From contig JANATG010000005.1 in NCBI GenBank assembly GCA_029449235.1, forward strand, positions 1,612,001 to 1,676,000: 64,000 nt of DNA, given 5' to 3'. The position numbers and the translations under genes are program-made. The notes under the pieces were generated by a model. That model had not been told where the DNA came from, ran no database searches, and was given only the letters and a program-made list of their open reading frames with translations. Source of the stretch: Linnemannia schmuckeri (taxonomy: Eukaryota > Mortierellomycota > Mortierellomycetes > Mortierellales > Mortierellaceae). This document shows positions 1 through 12,200 of this stretch, piece after piece; the first letter of the stretch is position 1; every line of letters starts with the position of its first letter.

Positions 1-2
1 GC

Positions 3-2093
3 TCGGTCTCGGAAGCGGAGCTCAAGAAGCAGCGGCGTAGGAGCACCAAGTACGGCAACCGAACGAACGACATGACGGAGGATCTGACGGCTGAAGCAGT
101 TGCGCAGAGTCTGAAGAAGGCTGGAGAGGCCGTTGCTTTTGGTCTTGCAAGTGGAAACTCTCATGGATCTCGCCACCCAGTCCCGATGCACCGTCTCCTT
201 CCTTCAGATCCTTTGTTGCAGATCCTCCTGGGCACCTTATCTCATTTCTTTGCGCATACAGTCGAGCTGAACCTAGCTCTCACCGGAGTGATTACTTCCC
301 TTGCGGTCTGTCCGTACCGGTCTCTGGAAGGATGGCTTCTCTTCAAGGCCAGCGATGTCAAGAGACCTAATGAGGGTCGTGGTTCTGAGGAAGACTCTGA
401 CAATGGCGATTCTCAGGGTCTACATCTCATCGACTCTGAACTCGACACGACTACGTTAAACGACAGTGATGATGAAGAGACTCTTCCCTCTTATCTCACT
501 CCGAACTCAACCAGAGCTGGCATGGAGTTTGCGATGCCATCGGGTCCACCATCCTTCAAGTCCTTCCCTCCGTTCTTTACCATGCTCAGGACCCTCACTC
601 AACAAGTGGATTACTACCGAAGTGAGATCGATGGCTTTGACGAATACCTTGCTGACCGACGACGAACGCTCCTGGGCACTACCATCGAGTCAACGACAGC
701 TTCTACGGCAATGATGGCGACAAGTAGTTCTGGAAGTCTGCTGGGAGGTGCAGGGCCACCATTGTTCGACCAGTCACATGGTAACTTGTCGTCACATCAG
801 TCTGGATACAACATGTTTACATCCAGCGAATCGTTCTTTGGAGGATCCTCGAGCGATCTCTTGGGAGGTGGAGGACGTCCCTCGACACCGATCATCTCGA
901 CTAGCAACCTGCCCCATGCAGCTGGCGGTTCTACGAGCCCCAGATATCTTGGCAACGGTGGACAATTTGGCACTGGGTCGAGAGTGACTTCTCCAGCGCC
1001 ACAACGTCCCAATTCCAAAACGCCTGTCCAAGGAAGCGGATTGTCCAACCCGGTCTCGATGGTCAAGATCAGCTCCCCCCGCGCGAGAAAGAGTAGTTCT
1101 CCGTCCAGTCTGATGTCGACTCCTTCCAACATGTCGTTCTTGATCCCGCCTGGTGTTGGTAAACGTAACTTTAAATCGAACAGTACCAGTCCACTTGCGA
1201 CTTCTGGACCACGACTGCCTTCAGTTCCTACGCTAGAGGTTGATGGTCAGTTGGCCTCTCCTTCGCCATTGTCTGCCTCTTCGCAGCCAACATCGGCGAC
1301 GACCGCAGGTCCTCCAAGGACATTGTCGCCCGTCCCTCTGTCACAACCGAAGGCACTCTGGGCTCCTACTCCAACCAACGCGACCAGTCTGACTAAAGTC
1401 GGTGGAGGATCCTCCTTGCCCAACATGGCCACCTCTGCTCCATCTGTCCCTGTTCCGTCCACACTCCCCGGGAACTATCCTCATCACCACCAGACCAACC
1501 TGTCCATGTCGCAGTCTCAACTCGGAAACCTTGGTACAAACAGCGCGCTGGCCAAGGTGATGGAGACTATGATGATTAAGCCCCTCTTCCCGGACGGGTT
1601 CGTAAATGACTCTGACAGCGAAGCCGAGACGGCGCTGGATATTGAGGCCGAGCTGAGTGATAGCAGTGACGATGGTAGCGACAGTTCCGACGACGACAGC
1701 AGCGATAGCGATGATGATGAGGATGAGGATGAGGACGATGATACGGACGAGGCTAGTAGGGAGGTCAATTCTGATCTTCAGGAGCCTTCTCGAGACGCGC
1801 GTCGGCGTCGACGTAAGCAACTCCGTCAGCAACAGAAACTCCAGCAACAACAGCAGCAGAAGCGCGTTGTCGGAGGAAATAAGGGGATGTTGGCCAGTTC
1901 TAGTCAGTTGCTACAGTCGCCCGCGGTTGCCAACCAGAAACGCGGGGTGCCTCAACAGCAGCAACAGGAGCAATTGGTGTCGTTGAGCCAGTTGTTGACG
2001 AACGTTGTGATCTTGGAGGAGGTTGTCAAGGAGGTTGTTGCGGTTGCTCAGGTCCGGAAGGGGATGGGGATCGACAAAGTTCGTTTCCTTTAA
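3..2093 (+). CDS. FHIP-like protein (FTS/Hook-interacting), C-terminal part
   Basis: The frame is open from base 3 with no start, so the gene begins upstream of the window; the first in-frame ATG is at 72. The segment reading HFFAHTVELNLALTGVITSL, followed by a CPYRSLEGWL stretch, matches the conserved C-terminal part of FHIP/RAI16 family proteins. In the known family, FHIP joins FTS and Hook to couple early endosomes to dynein. The remaining residues are disordered: Ser/Pro/Thr-rich, then a long Asp/Glu/Ser run encoded near 1640-1750, then an Arg/Gln-rich stretch, ending in a Val-rich tail. The stop is TAA at 2091-2093, with AATAAA at 2135-2140. The family call rests on one motif block; the tail is lineage-specific. 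It converges on the minus-strand regulator downstream. Confidence 0.72.
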   Translation, partial: SVSEAELKKQRRRSTKYGNRTNDMTEDLTAEAVAQSLKKAGEAVAFGLASGNSHGSRHPVPMHRLLPSDPLLQILLGTLSHFFAHTVELNLALTGVITSLAVCPYRSLEGWLLFKASDVKRPNEGRGSEEDSDNGDSQGLHLIDSELDTTTLNDSDDEETLPSYLTPNSTRAGMEFAMPSGPPSFKSFPPFFTMLRTLTQQVDYYRSEIDGFDEYLADRRRTLLGTTIESTTASTAMMATSSSGSLLGGAGPPLFDQSHGNLSSHQSGYNMFTSSESFFGGSSSDLLGGGGRPSTPIISTSNLPHAAGGSTSPRYLGNGGQFGTGSRVTSPAPQRPNSKTPVQGSGLSNPVSMVKISSPRARKSSSPSSLMSTPSNMSFLIPPGVGKRNFKSNSTSPLATSGPRLPSVPTLEVDGQLASPSPLSASSQPTSATTAGPPRTLSPVPLSQPKALWAPTPTNATSLTKVGGGSSLPNMATSAPSVPVPSTLPGNYPHHHQTNLSMSQSQLGNLGTNSALAKVMETMMIKPLFPDGFVNDSDSEAETALDIEAELSDSSDDGSDSSDDDSSDSDDDEDEDEDDDTDEASREVNSDLQEPSRDARRRRRKQLRQQQKLQQQQQQKRVVGGNKGMLASSSQLLQSPAVANQKRGVPQQQQQEQLVSLSQLLTNVVILEEVVKEVVAVAQVRKGMGIDKVRFL

Positions 2094-2556
2094 AGAATCT
2101 ATTGTTTTTTAAAGATAGGGACTGAAAAGACAAAAATAAATAGTAGTGGAGAGATCATGACTTCGCAAAGAAGTATACCTTGCCAACATGCAACAAATGA
2201 ACATAGGAACAATCTCGAGACAGATTTTTTTGAAAACCACATGCATGTCGTGTTATTTTATTTATTTTTTTGTATTTTTTTTTTTTTTTTGCAATGGTTA
2301 AAGAAGGTATGTGGATGGAAGTATATGCTTGCGTGTCTGTATTTGTTTGTATGCAAAATGGAGATAAAAGGTATGTACGAATGTGTTGTTTGTGTTTGAG
2401 ATCAATTAGAAGTGACTAACTACAAGGGGTGCTATAAACTGGGATCCAATGGCATCAATGGTTGGATTGGACAAGGGTGGGATTGCTGTACAAAAAAGCG
2501 ATTATTACGAGAAAAAAAACTATGATTGATAAGAAACACAAACGAAAAAAGGCACG

Positions 2557-2591
<35 letters not shown>

Positions 2592-2608
2592 AAGAAAGAA
2601 AGGCGGGC
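2094..2608. other. Convergent intergenic region with T16 and A33 runs
   Basis: This is the shared 3' region of two converging genes. It holds AATAAA at 2135-2140, a T run at 2275-2290 and an A run at 2557-2589. No coding frame here is more than low-complexity Lys or Phe. Confidence 0.7.
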
Positions 2609-4894
2609 TTAGAAAAGTGCGACAGGGCCAGATCCATTCTGCTGCTGGAGTTGAGAAAAAGAATGGTGACGAATGTGGAGCTTTTGTTGCTTCTGCAGAT
2701 TGAGACGAACAAGAGCCTGCTCTCGCTGGACCTGTTCTTGCTGCAGCTGCTGCTGCCGCTGCTGAAGGAACTGGAGCTCAACCTGCATCTCATGCTGTTG
2801 CTGCTGTAGCATGGCCTCTATCCTGCAACGACCTTGTTCTTCCGTCTCCTGCTCCTCCTTTTGATCAATCTCTTCGGAGTCATGGTCGTGGTGACCAATG
2901 GGATGAAAACCGATGCCCATGCCACCGCCGATACACAGGTTCTCTTCCTCCTCTTTGATCATCTCACGTTCCTCAGACAATGCATGTTGACTCTGCTTGA
3001 ATGTCATCAGCTGTGTCGTCGTCGAGGCTGAAGAAAAAGTCGAGACCGTCGACGGGCACGGAGACACTGCTGGGGACGATGAAACTGCAACCAAAGGTGC
3101 ACTCGATACCATTGGCATCGAGGAGGAGGAGGAAGGTGGGGGGTTTTGTTGCAGCATCTGGGAAGCGAGCCAGGCTGGTGGGTCATTGCTGTTGTTCTCC
3201 GTGATCGAGGTCTGACGAGAGAGAGTACCTCCCAGGGTCAGGGGAACTGCAGCAACACGGTGTTGTTGTTGCTGCTGCATGAGGGACATTGGATCAAGTC
3301 CCTGATGATGAGCTAAGACGACACCTCTCCTGCCATTGGGAGAACCGATCAAGGAGGGATGGGAGAACTCCTGTGCCATGGATGTTAAAGCCGAAGTCGA
3401 TGAGGACGAGGGAGGCAAGGAAACCGAGAAGGTTGAAAAAGTGTTTGACCAAGTATCTGTACCCATGGCCGTCATGTTCATATGGGTGGATGACGAGACG
3501 TCTTGAGATGGGATAAAGGGAGAAGACGACGACGACGACGCGGATGGATAAGCGCTGCGGTTGCTGTGCATCGCGTAAGGGTGGTTCCTGACGGGCAGAG
3601 AGGGGCGGCGCTCAAGGCGGATGACACGATGCCCCAAGGTCGCCGGGGAGGTGGGGGAGCTCCGAGAATGAGCGTGATGGTAATCCAAGGACACGCTTTG
3701 TGGAGAGCCTTGGGATCTCAAATACTGGTGCTGAGGCGAGACAGCGGCACCACCGGCCTGGTAAGTCGATCTGGCGGGCTGCCGTGGGGAATACACAACT
3801 CGCAGACGAGGGACATAGCCAGGCTGCTGCTGGTGCCGGCGATGACGATAGAGCTGTTCTTGAAGGTACAACTGCTGCTCCTCGTGCTGCTGCTGGTACA
3901 GTTTAGCAAGCATAATGGCCTCGGCAGCAGCCTTGCTACCACCCTTTGGTCGGCCCCGAGGCTTGGGCGTCGCGTCTCGACAGGTCAAGGCCTTGGATGG
4001 GTGTTTGCGACAGTTTTGGCATGGTCGACCACTATCACATTTGATATGAGACCGCTTGCAGCTCGCGCATGCTGTGATAGCCGGCAGCATCACCGCCGAC
4101 TCGTCAAAGTGGGCAGAGATGGGGGAAGAGACCAAGGAGGACGAGGCCGAAGAGCAGGAGGAGACTGAAGAGGAGGAGGTGGAGGAGGAGTGGCCATGGC
4201 CGGGAGGCATAGATCGACGACTCTCCATCATCACTAGACCACCGTACGACGAGGTGGAAGTGGAGTCGATGAGGTAATGAGGGCCATCTTCATCTCCAGT
4301 GGCAGACGATGGAGGAGAAGGGAAGCATGAAATGCCAGGAGCAAGAGTAGAAGGAGGGGGAGGCAGCGAAGAGAACGAAGGCAGAAACGAGAGATAGGTT
4401 GACGTTGTTGCTTCTGTTGGTGTGGTCATAGGGGCTATTGCAGATGGTGATGATGATGTGGATGGGACAGAACAAGGATCAAAGGCCGACGACAAGAGGT
4501 CCAGATCCTGCGTGGGATCGACGGATGACTCGAAGTATTGCTGTCGAAGTCGCTGTTGTTGATGGTGATGATTTGGCTGTTGCTGCTGTTGTTGTTGTTG
4601 TAATTGGAGATGATGGTGGAGAGAGTCGAGAAGGTCTTCTGGTCGGGCCATATTGTACATCGGATCAATATCAGAAGCTCCCAGGCCAGCTGAAGAAGCA
4701 ACAAATGCGGCCGCGGCATACTTGGGCGATGACAACGATGAGGTCTGGTAAAGGTGGTCAGGCATGAGTTGCTGCTGTTTAACAGAGTCAGAGTTGTTGT
4801 TGTCTCCGGGGTATGGGAATGGTTCTGAGAAGGGTCGAGAAGTCATATGTGAAAGAGGGAAATCGACGCCAAGTGTGTTGAGGGCTGTTGTCAT
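2609..4894 (-). CDS. Zn(II)2Cys6 transcription factor with AT-hook
   Basis: A single exon of 761 residues starts at the ATG at 4894; a longer frame exists only through a TTG. Around residues 275-305 there is a fungal C6 zinc cluster reading CASCKRSHIKC, then CQNC and a final Cys after eight residues (spacing C-x2-C-x6-C-x5-C-x2-C-x8-C). It is followed directly by PRGRPKGG, an AT-hook core. The rest is Ser/Gln/Pro-rich and disordered, with poly-Gln blocks near residues 90-115 and at the C-terminus. No fungal-specific middle homology domain is visible, and the zinc cluster is central rather than N-terminal. Known family members bind paired CGG triplets; the target genes of this one are unknown. 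A TATA box lies about 1.3 kb upstream, and an exceptionally long gene-free region follows. Confidence 0.85.
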   Translation of the reverse strand: MTTALNTLGVDFPLSHMTSRPFSEPFPYPGDNNNSDSVKQQQLMPDHLYQTSSLSSPKYAAAAFVASSAGLGASDIDPMYNMARPEDLLDSLHHHLQLQQQQQQQQPNHHHQQQRLRQQYFESSVDPTQDLDLLSSAFDPCSVPSTSSSPSAIAPMTTPTEATTSTYLSFLPSFSSLPPPPSTLAPGISCFPSPPSSATGDEDGPHYLIDSTSTSSYGGLVMMESRRSMPPGHGHSSSTSSSSVSSCSSASSSLVSSPISAHFDESAVMLPAITACASCKRSHIKCDSGRPCQNCRKHPSKALTCRDATPKPRGRPKGGSKAAAEAIMLAKLYQQQHEEQQLYLQEQLYRHRRHQQQPGYVPRLRVVYSPRQPARSTYQAGGAAVSPQHQYLRSQGSPQSVSLDYHHAHSRSSPTSPATLGHRVIRLERRPSLPVRNHPYAMHSNRSAYPSASSSSSSPFIPSQDVSSSTHMNMTAMGTDTWSNTFSTFSVSLPPSSSSTSALTSMAQEFSHPSLIGSPNGRRGVVLAHHQGLDPMSLMQQQQQHRVAAVPLTLGGTLSRQTSITENNSNDPPAWLASQMLQQNPPPSSSSSMPMVSSAPLVAVSSSPAVSPCPSTVSTFSSASTTTQLMTFKQSQHALSEEREMIKEEEENLCIGGGMGIGFHPIGHHDHDSEEIDQKEEQETEEQGRCRIEAMLQQQQHEMQVELQFLQQRQQQLQQEQVQREQALVRLNLQKQQKLHIRHHSFSQLQQQNGSGPVALF

Positions 4895-6187
4895 CGCTAG
4901 GATATGTGTAGGAGACAAGCGTGTGGAAGAGAGAGGCGATTGTAGCGTCGAAGGTGATTATTTGCTGTGCTGAAGGGTACGTGTTGAAGACGCGTTTCTA
5001 AGCAAGAGCGTGTTGTGCTGGGGCTGAGGTGGGGGAAGTGGTAGTTTGAAAAGACAAAGAGAAAAGAAAAAGAATTGTTGTTAAATACGGATCGGTCATT
5101 TAGAAAAAATATTCTCACTCGAAGGAAGGACAATTGTGGGGACATGCGTTCTGTTCTGTTTGTTGCACGAGAGTATATATGAGCCATACTATACCTGTTA
5201 AAGAAAGCTCCCTTGTTTTGTTTTCTGCCTTTGAGCGCCAATTGTCAATTAAGGAGAGAGAGAGGGTTGAATGGGTGGGTTCAAACGTGAGGATGAGATA
5301 TTTTTTTCTCTCAGTTACAAATGTTGGCTGAGAAAAATGAGGAGACAAGAAGTGAGAGCAGAAGCTGGGAAGAAGGAAGGGACAGGAACAGAACGGGAAC
5401 GAAAAAATGGGGGAGGAAGGGTGAGAAGGAGGAGTGAGGGGAAGGAAGGAAGAAGGGACAAGAAGAGAAAAAATAGAAGAAATCGAGGAGGAGGCGTGTG
5501 TATGTGTGCGGTGTCAAAGAGACGATAGAACGACAGTTCGGTTATCCTCGAAGAAGATCGACAAACAAACAACAGGGAGAGAAAAAAAGAGAGCACAATA
5601 AGAGGTGCAAAGAAGGGAAAGCAGGACAAAGAGAAGGAAAGGGGGCAGAGAGAGAAAAAGAAGAAAAGGATTGTTCAAGGGGTGGGTGAGTAGTAACAAA
5701 TGGTGTAAACAAACGAAGTCGGTTGCAGAGGACAAGGACCAAAAAAAGGATTGGAATCGAGATGGAGAGCAGAGCGATCAAGGGCAGTAAAATAATAGGG
5801 TAAGAGGAATGGTGAATGGTATGCAAAGGGCAAGAAGAATTTCGAGGGAGAAGAGAACAAAGAGTAAAGTGAAGGGGTATGTGTTGTGTATGGAAAAAAG
5901 TGAGCAAGAGGGAATAGGATGGTGAGGCAAGGAGGTAAATAAACAAGAGCAGGCAAAGAAAACGAAGGGACAAAGGGATGTATGCGTGGGTAAGCAGAGG
6001 GAGCGAAGGGGTGGATGAAGAAGGAATAGAAAAAGGAGTAGAGAAAGAGTAGGGATTAGACGTAAGAGTGAAGAAATTGTAGTAGTTGTTGTAGTAAGTA
6101 AAAGTAGTTAAGTAAGTAGTAGAAACAAAAAAAAAAGAGAACAAACGAGAGAGTGGAATTTTGCTTTTGCTTCGGGGACATTGCCTT
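4895..6187 (-). promoter_or_regulatory. Long CT-rich leader of the zinc-cluster gene
   Basis: On the gene's strand this 1.3-kb stretch is dominated by C and T, with long TTTCCC-type runs between the TATA box at 6188-6195 and the ATG at 4894. Long open frames run through it, but their translations are Leu/Phe/Ser/Pro-rich low complexity with no family signature. I read it as core promoter plus a long 5' untranslated leader containing upstream ORFs. Confidence 0.5.
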
Positions 6188-6195
6188 CTTTTATA
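6188..6195 (-). promoter_or_regulatory. TATA box (TATAAAAG)
   Basis: TATAAAAG is read on the minus strand, immediately upstream of the CT-rich stretch leading to the zinc-cluster gene. A start site about 30 nt downstream would give a leader of about 1.25 kb. The assignment rests on motif and orientation. Confidence 0.5.
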
Positions 6196-6239
6196 CAGGG
6201 AAGCCAATGCCAATAGGTTTGAGTGGCAATGAACTTTGA

Positions 6240-9200
6240 GTAGTAAACTGAATAATTCGATTGAATCGTTTGTTCAGGGGAAAGGAACCAACATGCTTTT
6301 GTCTCTCTGTCTTGTCTGTCTGCCCGTTAGCAACGTCCCTCAAACAAGCCCGCCTTTAGCCTCGTGCACACACACACACATACTTTTTTCGCAAACAAGG
6401 CAAGGTAGTGGTACGCTGTAATAAGAAAAGAGAGGCTCGACTGAATTGAGTCAGCAAGGCAGTGAACACACCAATGAATAACAGCAGCCTAGACAGAAGA
6501 AAAAAAAAAGGACATACCACACAAGCTATTATTCTTCCCGCCATAAAAATTTGATAGGGAAAACCAAAGGCGGTTACAACATTTACAACATAACCATTGA
6601 GTAAGAATAAACAAATACACCACATAATCCAAAAACATATCCGAGGAAACTACTGGACCATGGCACCATAAAAAAATACAGTCAATCGAGCTGACCTTGT
6701 ATGTACTCAGATCAAGGAAGAAAAAAAATTGTGCATTAGAGAATACAATCTACGTATTCAATCAAGCACACAATACCCAACAAACAACAAACACATACAA
6801 ACACAAAAGCATAAAAGCGCAAGCAAACACAAACGTACAACATAGAGGACGATAACAAAAGCAACAAACAAAGTGCATGCATCCCTTCGCATATTCAGGA
6901 ACAAAAAAACGTTTAGTCAGGGTGGGTTGGTTCCAAAGTTGTCAGGGTGCCCTGCAGACTTCATCATTGCATGGGGCAGGCAAAGAGTGAAGGGGAAGCG
7001 AATAACCAAGCAAAGGTAGAAAAGAAAGACAAGAAAAAAGAAAGAGACTCGTGAATGTATACAACTTACATCCTCCCACCACCGACGTATTAGGGATCAA
7101 AGTATTAGGGAGAGTAAAAGGGGGGAAGAAGGATCGGGATCTCCCTCAACCGTCTCTTTTTCGCGGGTCGGTCAGTCAGTCAGGCACAGCGCACTGTCAT
7201 CGTTAAGATCCAAGGCAAATCGACTTTCATTTCATTGATGTCGACATCAGGGACCCACACTCTCTTGCTTCTCCTTTTTCTTCCCTTTCTCTTTGCGTGT
7301 TTCCCTTCGTCATAATGCTATGCCCAGAACATAGAAAGGGCAGAGGCAGCAAAAATCGAAAAAAAAAGATGCATCGATGCAATGCAACAGGGTCGTGACC
7401 CCTCCTTATACATGTAGATAAATTATGACTCGAAAGCAGGCGTGACGACAAGAAAAAGCGGGACAAAGGAGACGGGAAGGAAGTGGCTATGGTCCCTGTT
7501 CCAGGAAATATGCATACTTCTTTTTTCTTCATCAGCCCCTTTTTGGTCTTTCATAGCATGGATGCGATGCCCGCGCTCATTTTTTCAAAGAGTCGAGTGC
7601 TCATCATTCTGCAGTCCCTCCTTTTTTCCTCCTCAATGAAAAGCGCCTGCCTGGTCCGTATCGAACAAGCGAGAGAGAGAAAGAGAGAGAGAAAGAGAGA
7701 GAATGTGTGTGTGCGATTGAGGGTGAGGATAGTGATCGGGAAACAACGCTGTCTATCGGATCTGACCCTCTCTTTCTCTGTCCTTTTCTTTAGCACATTC
7801 CCTTTGTCTCTCCTTCGTTCGGCCACTCCCTTACTTCTCGGCTCAAGTACCTTCATTGTTCCTTCCCGCAGATATTCTCTCTATTATTGTTTGTTTGCAG
7901 GACCCATGAGTTAAAAAACGAAAATTGGGCGTTGGCTTTGTTTTCAGGGACAAGGGAGGAGGGGTTAAAGGGGGAAAAAAAGGGAGTTCGAACAATGCAA
8001 AAGGACATTGGTGATATGAGAGAGAGAGAAGTACGAGCTTAAGATACACCGTGCATCATCCATGTAGCTATCTTTCGCCTCCTTTCCTTCCTTCCTTGTA
8101 CCTCTTTGTAGAGCTGGGAAGAAAGGAAGGGGAAGTAAGAAAAGAGATAGATGGATAAGAAGAGACTGAGACTGAGAGAGATGGTTTATGCAAAAACACA
8201 ACAAATAAAATAAGCCCCCTCTCGAACCATGGCGCAACTTTCGTTAGGTGACTGACTCGTTTTGTTGCTGTTGTTGGTTTTTTATTCGCTCTCTTTTGAG
8301 CGCACATGTGCGACCATTCAAGCCACGGCTGTGACCAAAAACACAACAAACACAAAAAAAGTGAAAAAAAAAAACAAAAAAGGCGGGAAAAACGAGGCAA
8401 GAGTGCTCACCATTGAGTGCGATGGCATTGGTTGAATGTGAATGTGATTGAGTGAAGTAACCTGAAAAACAATGGGCGCTTGTTTGTGAAAAAAAGAAAA
8501 AAGAAAAAAGAAAGAAACTAAAAAATTGGAACTCCTCTTGCCTTACCTCTATCATTGCACAGTACATGCACTTGGCTTGTGCCTGAGCCTGAGCTGAGAT
8601 TTTTTTTTTCTTTTCTTTTCTCTTTTTTTTTTTTGAGAGCATGATTACGTTTCTTAAGAGTGGTTCGCTTGGTTGCTCACCTTTTTTTTACTGCTCGTCG
8701 TCGTCAATTGTCCGCCACATTGTGGTGTTGCTCTAGCGAAGAGATGTAGGTGCATGGCAAGGAGAGCATGGGTCCTGGCATGAACAAAAATCAAAGAGAG
8801 AGATGTGCGGTTGCCTGCTTCTCGGCATCCCTGACTGCTGCTGCAAACTTTCGACTCTTGCCTTGACAAAAAGAGCCATTGGAAGAAAGAGAGGAAAAGG
8901 ACTTGCACAACCAGTTCTTTCTCTCTCTTTCTCACTCTCTCTCTGTCTGTCTGTCTGTCTTTCTGTCTCTTTAGATCGCACCATCTGAAAAGTTGGAAAG
9001 AGAGAGAAGCTTTGATACATTGTGCTTGAATGCAGTTGCATTGTTAGTGTTGTATCTACGGTCTCATCTAGGCACCTACCATGCTCACCATCTATGTACT
9101 ACCTGCTACCTCTTCACTAATACTTCGCAGAATTCTCATGGTCCATTTGCCCACTTCTAGAACCGCCCCCTTATCTTACTCTTGCCAGCGGTGCTCCTGC

Positions 9201-12200
9201 TCCTTGCGCCTCTCTCTCCTTTTTCTCGCCATGCCTCCTCTTTCTTCACCCTGAATGCGCCGACCGAGTAAGTAGATTTTCATCCCTTCATCAAAAAACA
9301 CGCTCACACGCCCCCTAACCAGCATTTTGTTCGATAGGCAGCAAGTAACCTCCGAAAATAGACACAAAAGAAAAAAAAGCAGATATCAATGCGCAATGGT
9401 ACCATTTATGTCTACGTGGTGTTTGTTTGCTCAAAGAACGAGAAACAAAAGAAATGGTCTGTGTACACCATGCGCATTAGGGCTCTATTTTTTCTCTTCC
9501 CTTGTCCTCGTTTTTCCTTCCTTTTTCCTTCCCTGCCTTCGGTTTACATTTTTCTTCGTGTTTGTGCATTGTGTAAATGAGCCAAGACAAGGCACGAAAA
9601 AATCCATCCCACCCAATGCCATACACTTTTCAGAGAGCATGGGCTGGTTTAGTTCGTCAGGGAATCAATGGGGGGATGGATGCCTTGTCTTGTCCTGTCT
9701 TGTTCTTATTTTTTTCCTCTTTTGTACAACAAGATTCTGGATAAATTCTCCTTGAGCGGGGTTTTATCCTCTGTATTCGTGCAGCAAGCATAGGGGAAGA
9801 TAAAACGCAAAATGGGAAAAAGGCGGGAAAAGAAAAAAGGTGAAGGGAAAGAGATAGGGAGGGGCTCATTTGAATCCCACTCTAGATTCCAGACGTGTCT
9901 TCCTAACTCGAAAAGTGACATCGAGCAGCTATAACAAGTACCGCCAACAACGCCACCTACGATTGATGCCTTGTTTCGTTTTGAGTTTATGTTGTTTTTT
10001 TCCGCTGGTTAGCTATCTAAAACCGGTTGAGAGTGCGCAAAAAAAATACAAATACTAGGGCGCGTTTCCCGAACGGGTGGCATAACAAGGGACAGCCTGA
10101 GTTGCCACAACACCCAATCGCGGTCGTCGCTGCTTGTTGTGTATTTTTTCTGTCTTACTTTCACCCAACAACTTGTTCGTATTAAAACAAAGTTAATAAT
10201 CACTTCGCCCAAAATGAATTGGTGATGATAGCAGTGTTCAGTGTGAACAATAGCTTTGCTTTCTCTTCTTCTTCCTTCTCCTTCCCCTCCTTTACAGTTA
10301 GCGATCATGTTCATCTACCCCCCCATCCCGCTCCTCCCTCCATCACCTTCCTCTGCTTTGTATAATTTAATACTCGCAGCAAGATGAATGAAGAAAAAGG
10401 ATCGTGTTGATGGCCTTTGTGTACCCATGATAGATGGGTCTGCAGGCAGAGAGTTACCCCTGCGCACAAAAAATGGATAGTGGCGGGAAGAATAAATGAA
10501 TATAGGTGAAGGAAAGAAGGAAGTGAGAGGGAAAATGGGTCTCTCTGTGTGATCGAAATGAAAGGGTCAAGGAGTGCATAAAGGGTTTTATTGGTTCTCT
10601 GAAGAACAATGCATATGGAAGGGAGATGAAGGGGTGAAGGGAGAGAGGGAGTGAGAAGTGCAAAAGGGGCGGAAGAAGGAAGGGACAAAAAGCGCGGCAA
10701 GATGGATGCTACTGGTGATTGTTCCTGAGCGAGCACCACCTTTGTCTTGTCTTATCCTCTGCACGGGAGAACTTCCCGCTCCCCGCCTCCCTTGCGATCG
10801 ATAATCACTTATTATTACTTGTATCGCTACTGAAGAGCATTCAATATAAAGAAGGGAAAGACAATATTCCCAGGTGATTGAGTTGTTGTATGGTACCAAT
10901 GAAGCCCCTCCATTTCCATTCACCTCCCTTAGCTATATCGCCTTTTTGTGCATGATACGCAAAACACTCCCAGTTTCCTTGTTTTGTGCGGTGCGCCCAA
11001 GCTAACTCACCCTATCAACACAAACACAAGACAAAAAATAAAATTGGCGGGAAAAAGTTGAGAGGGAGACAAGAGAAGCTAAGAGGAGGGAGAAGGGAAG
11101 GGAAAGAGAAAGCGGGGGTATATTTGAGAGAATACTGATGATAGTACAAAAGAACATCGTACGAATGAGAGCAATGAGAGAAATGGTGTAAGCTAGCGAG
11201 CAAAAAAAAGAAAAAAAATGGCGGGAAAACAAAGTTTGGAGGGATGATGGATCGATGGACGGGAAAATGACTGAGTGGGAGGAGTGAATGACCTCCTGGA
11301 CCAACGACAACAATAACAACAACAAGAGAAAGACAGAGAAAGGGAGGACCCGTGAGACATGATACGGGATGCACTGTGAAAGTGTACTGAGTCCAATCGA
11401 GTCGAGTCTACTTGAAGAAGGGGAAAGAAGAGGGTCATTCATCCACCATCAGTCATGCAAGGTTTGTTCCGCGATACCCAACCCTCTACTAAATTTTTTT
11501 CCCGCGCAATTTAGTTTCGTATTCATGCTTGCTGTTGTTGTAATTATCGTCTCATTTTCTTTGTTTCTCTGTGTTTATGTTTGTGTGTGTGTGTTTGTTG
11601 TTGTGGTGGTGTGTGTTTGTGTACAATGCTCTACGGTGGTCTTACCTTGTGCCTGGATGAGATAGCAACCCCCCTTTTTTGTTCAGTTCATTTTTTTGCA
11701 TGTATTCAATGCACAAGTAAGGAGGGTCTAGGGAGTGGGAAGGAAGACACGGGCCGCAGTGGCTAGGCGAACCAATAGAACATACTCGTTCAAACATTCA
11801 ATACTCGCTCTTTCCTTTAAACAATAAAATGAGTAGGTAATAGTCATGATGTTTTTTGTAAACAACGAGGAGCGACAACAGTATTTGGGTGGGCGAATGG
11901 TTGAGTGCATGTCAAAATGACAAAAAAGACACATTGAGAGATGTTTTGGTAGGATGACGAGTTGGAGTGAGCGAGAAAGTGAATGATCGATGATGAGAAA
12001 AAGCACTGTGGTAAGGAGGGGCTCAAAAAAAAACTGTAAAAAAACAAGCAACGGGCTATGGAATGCCCATGGTATGGCATAGGTGTTACGGGAAGAAGGA
12101 GTCATAAATAATCATTTTGTCATGCCTTAGTCCATACCACAACATGCCTAAATTTTTATTCGTCAGTCCTGTGCAATGCCTACTCCTAAATCCCATGACC

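Noticed and set aside
1341..1850. 169-codon antisense frame within the FHIP-like gene
   Set aside because: Shadow of the acidic repeat-encoding stretch on the coding strand.
5542..6213. 223-codon minus-strand frame upstream of the zinc-cluster gene
   Set aside because: Translation is Leu/Phe/Ser/Pro low complexity from CT-rich leader DNA, it opens only with TTG, and the TATA box lies inside its 5' end.
7227..11442. Numerous 60-145-codon frames on both strands
   Set aside because: All are simple-sequence translations overlapping one another; none contains a domain, signal peptide with mature chain, or phase-consistent introns.
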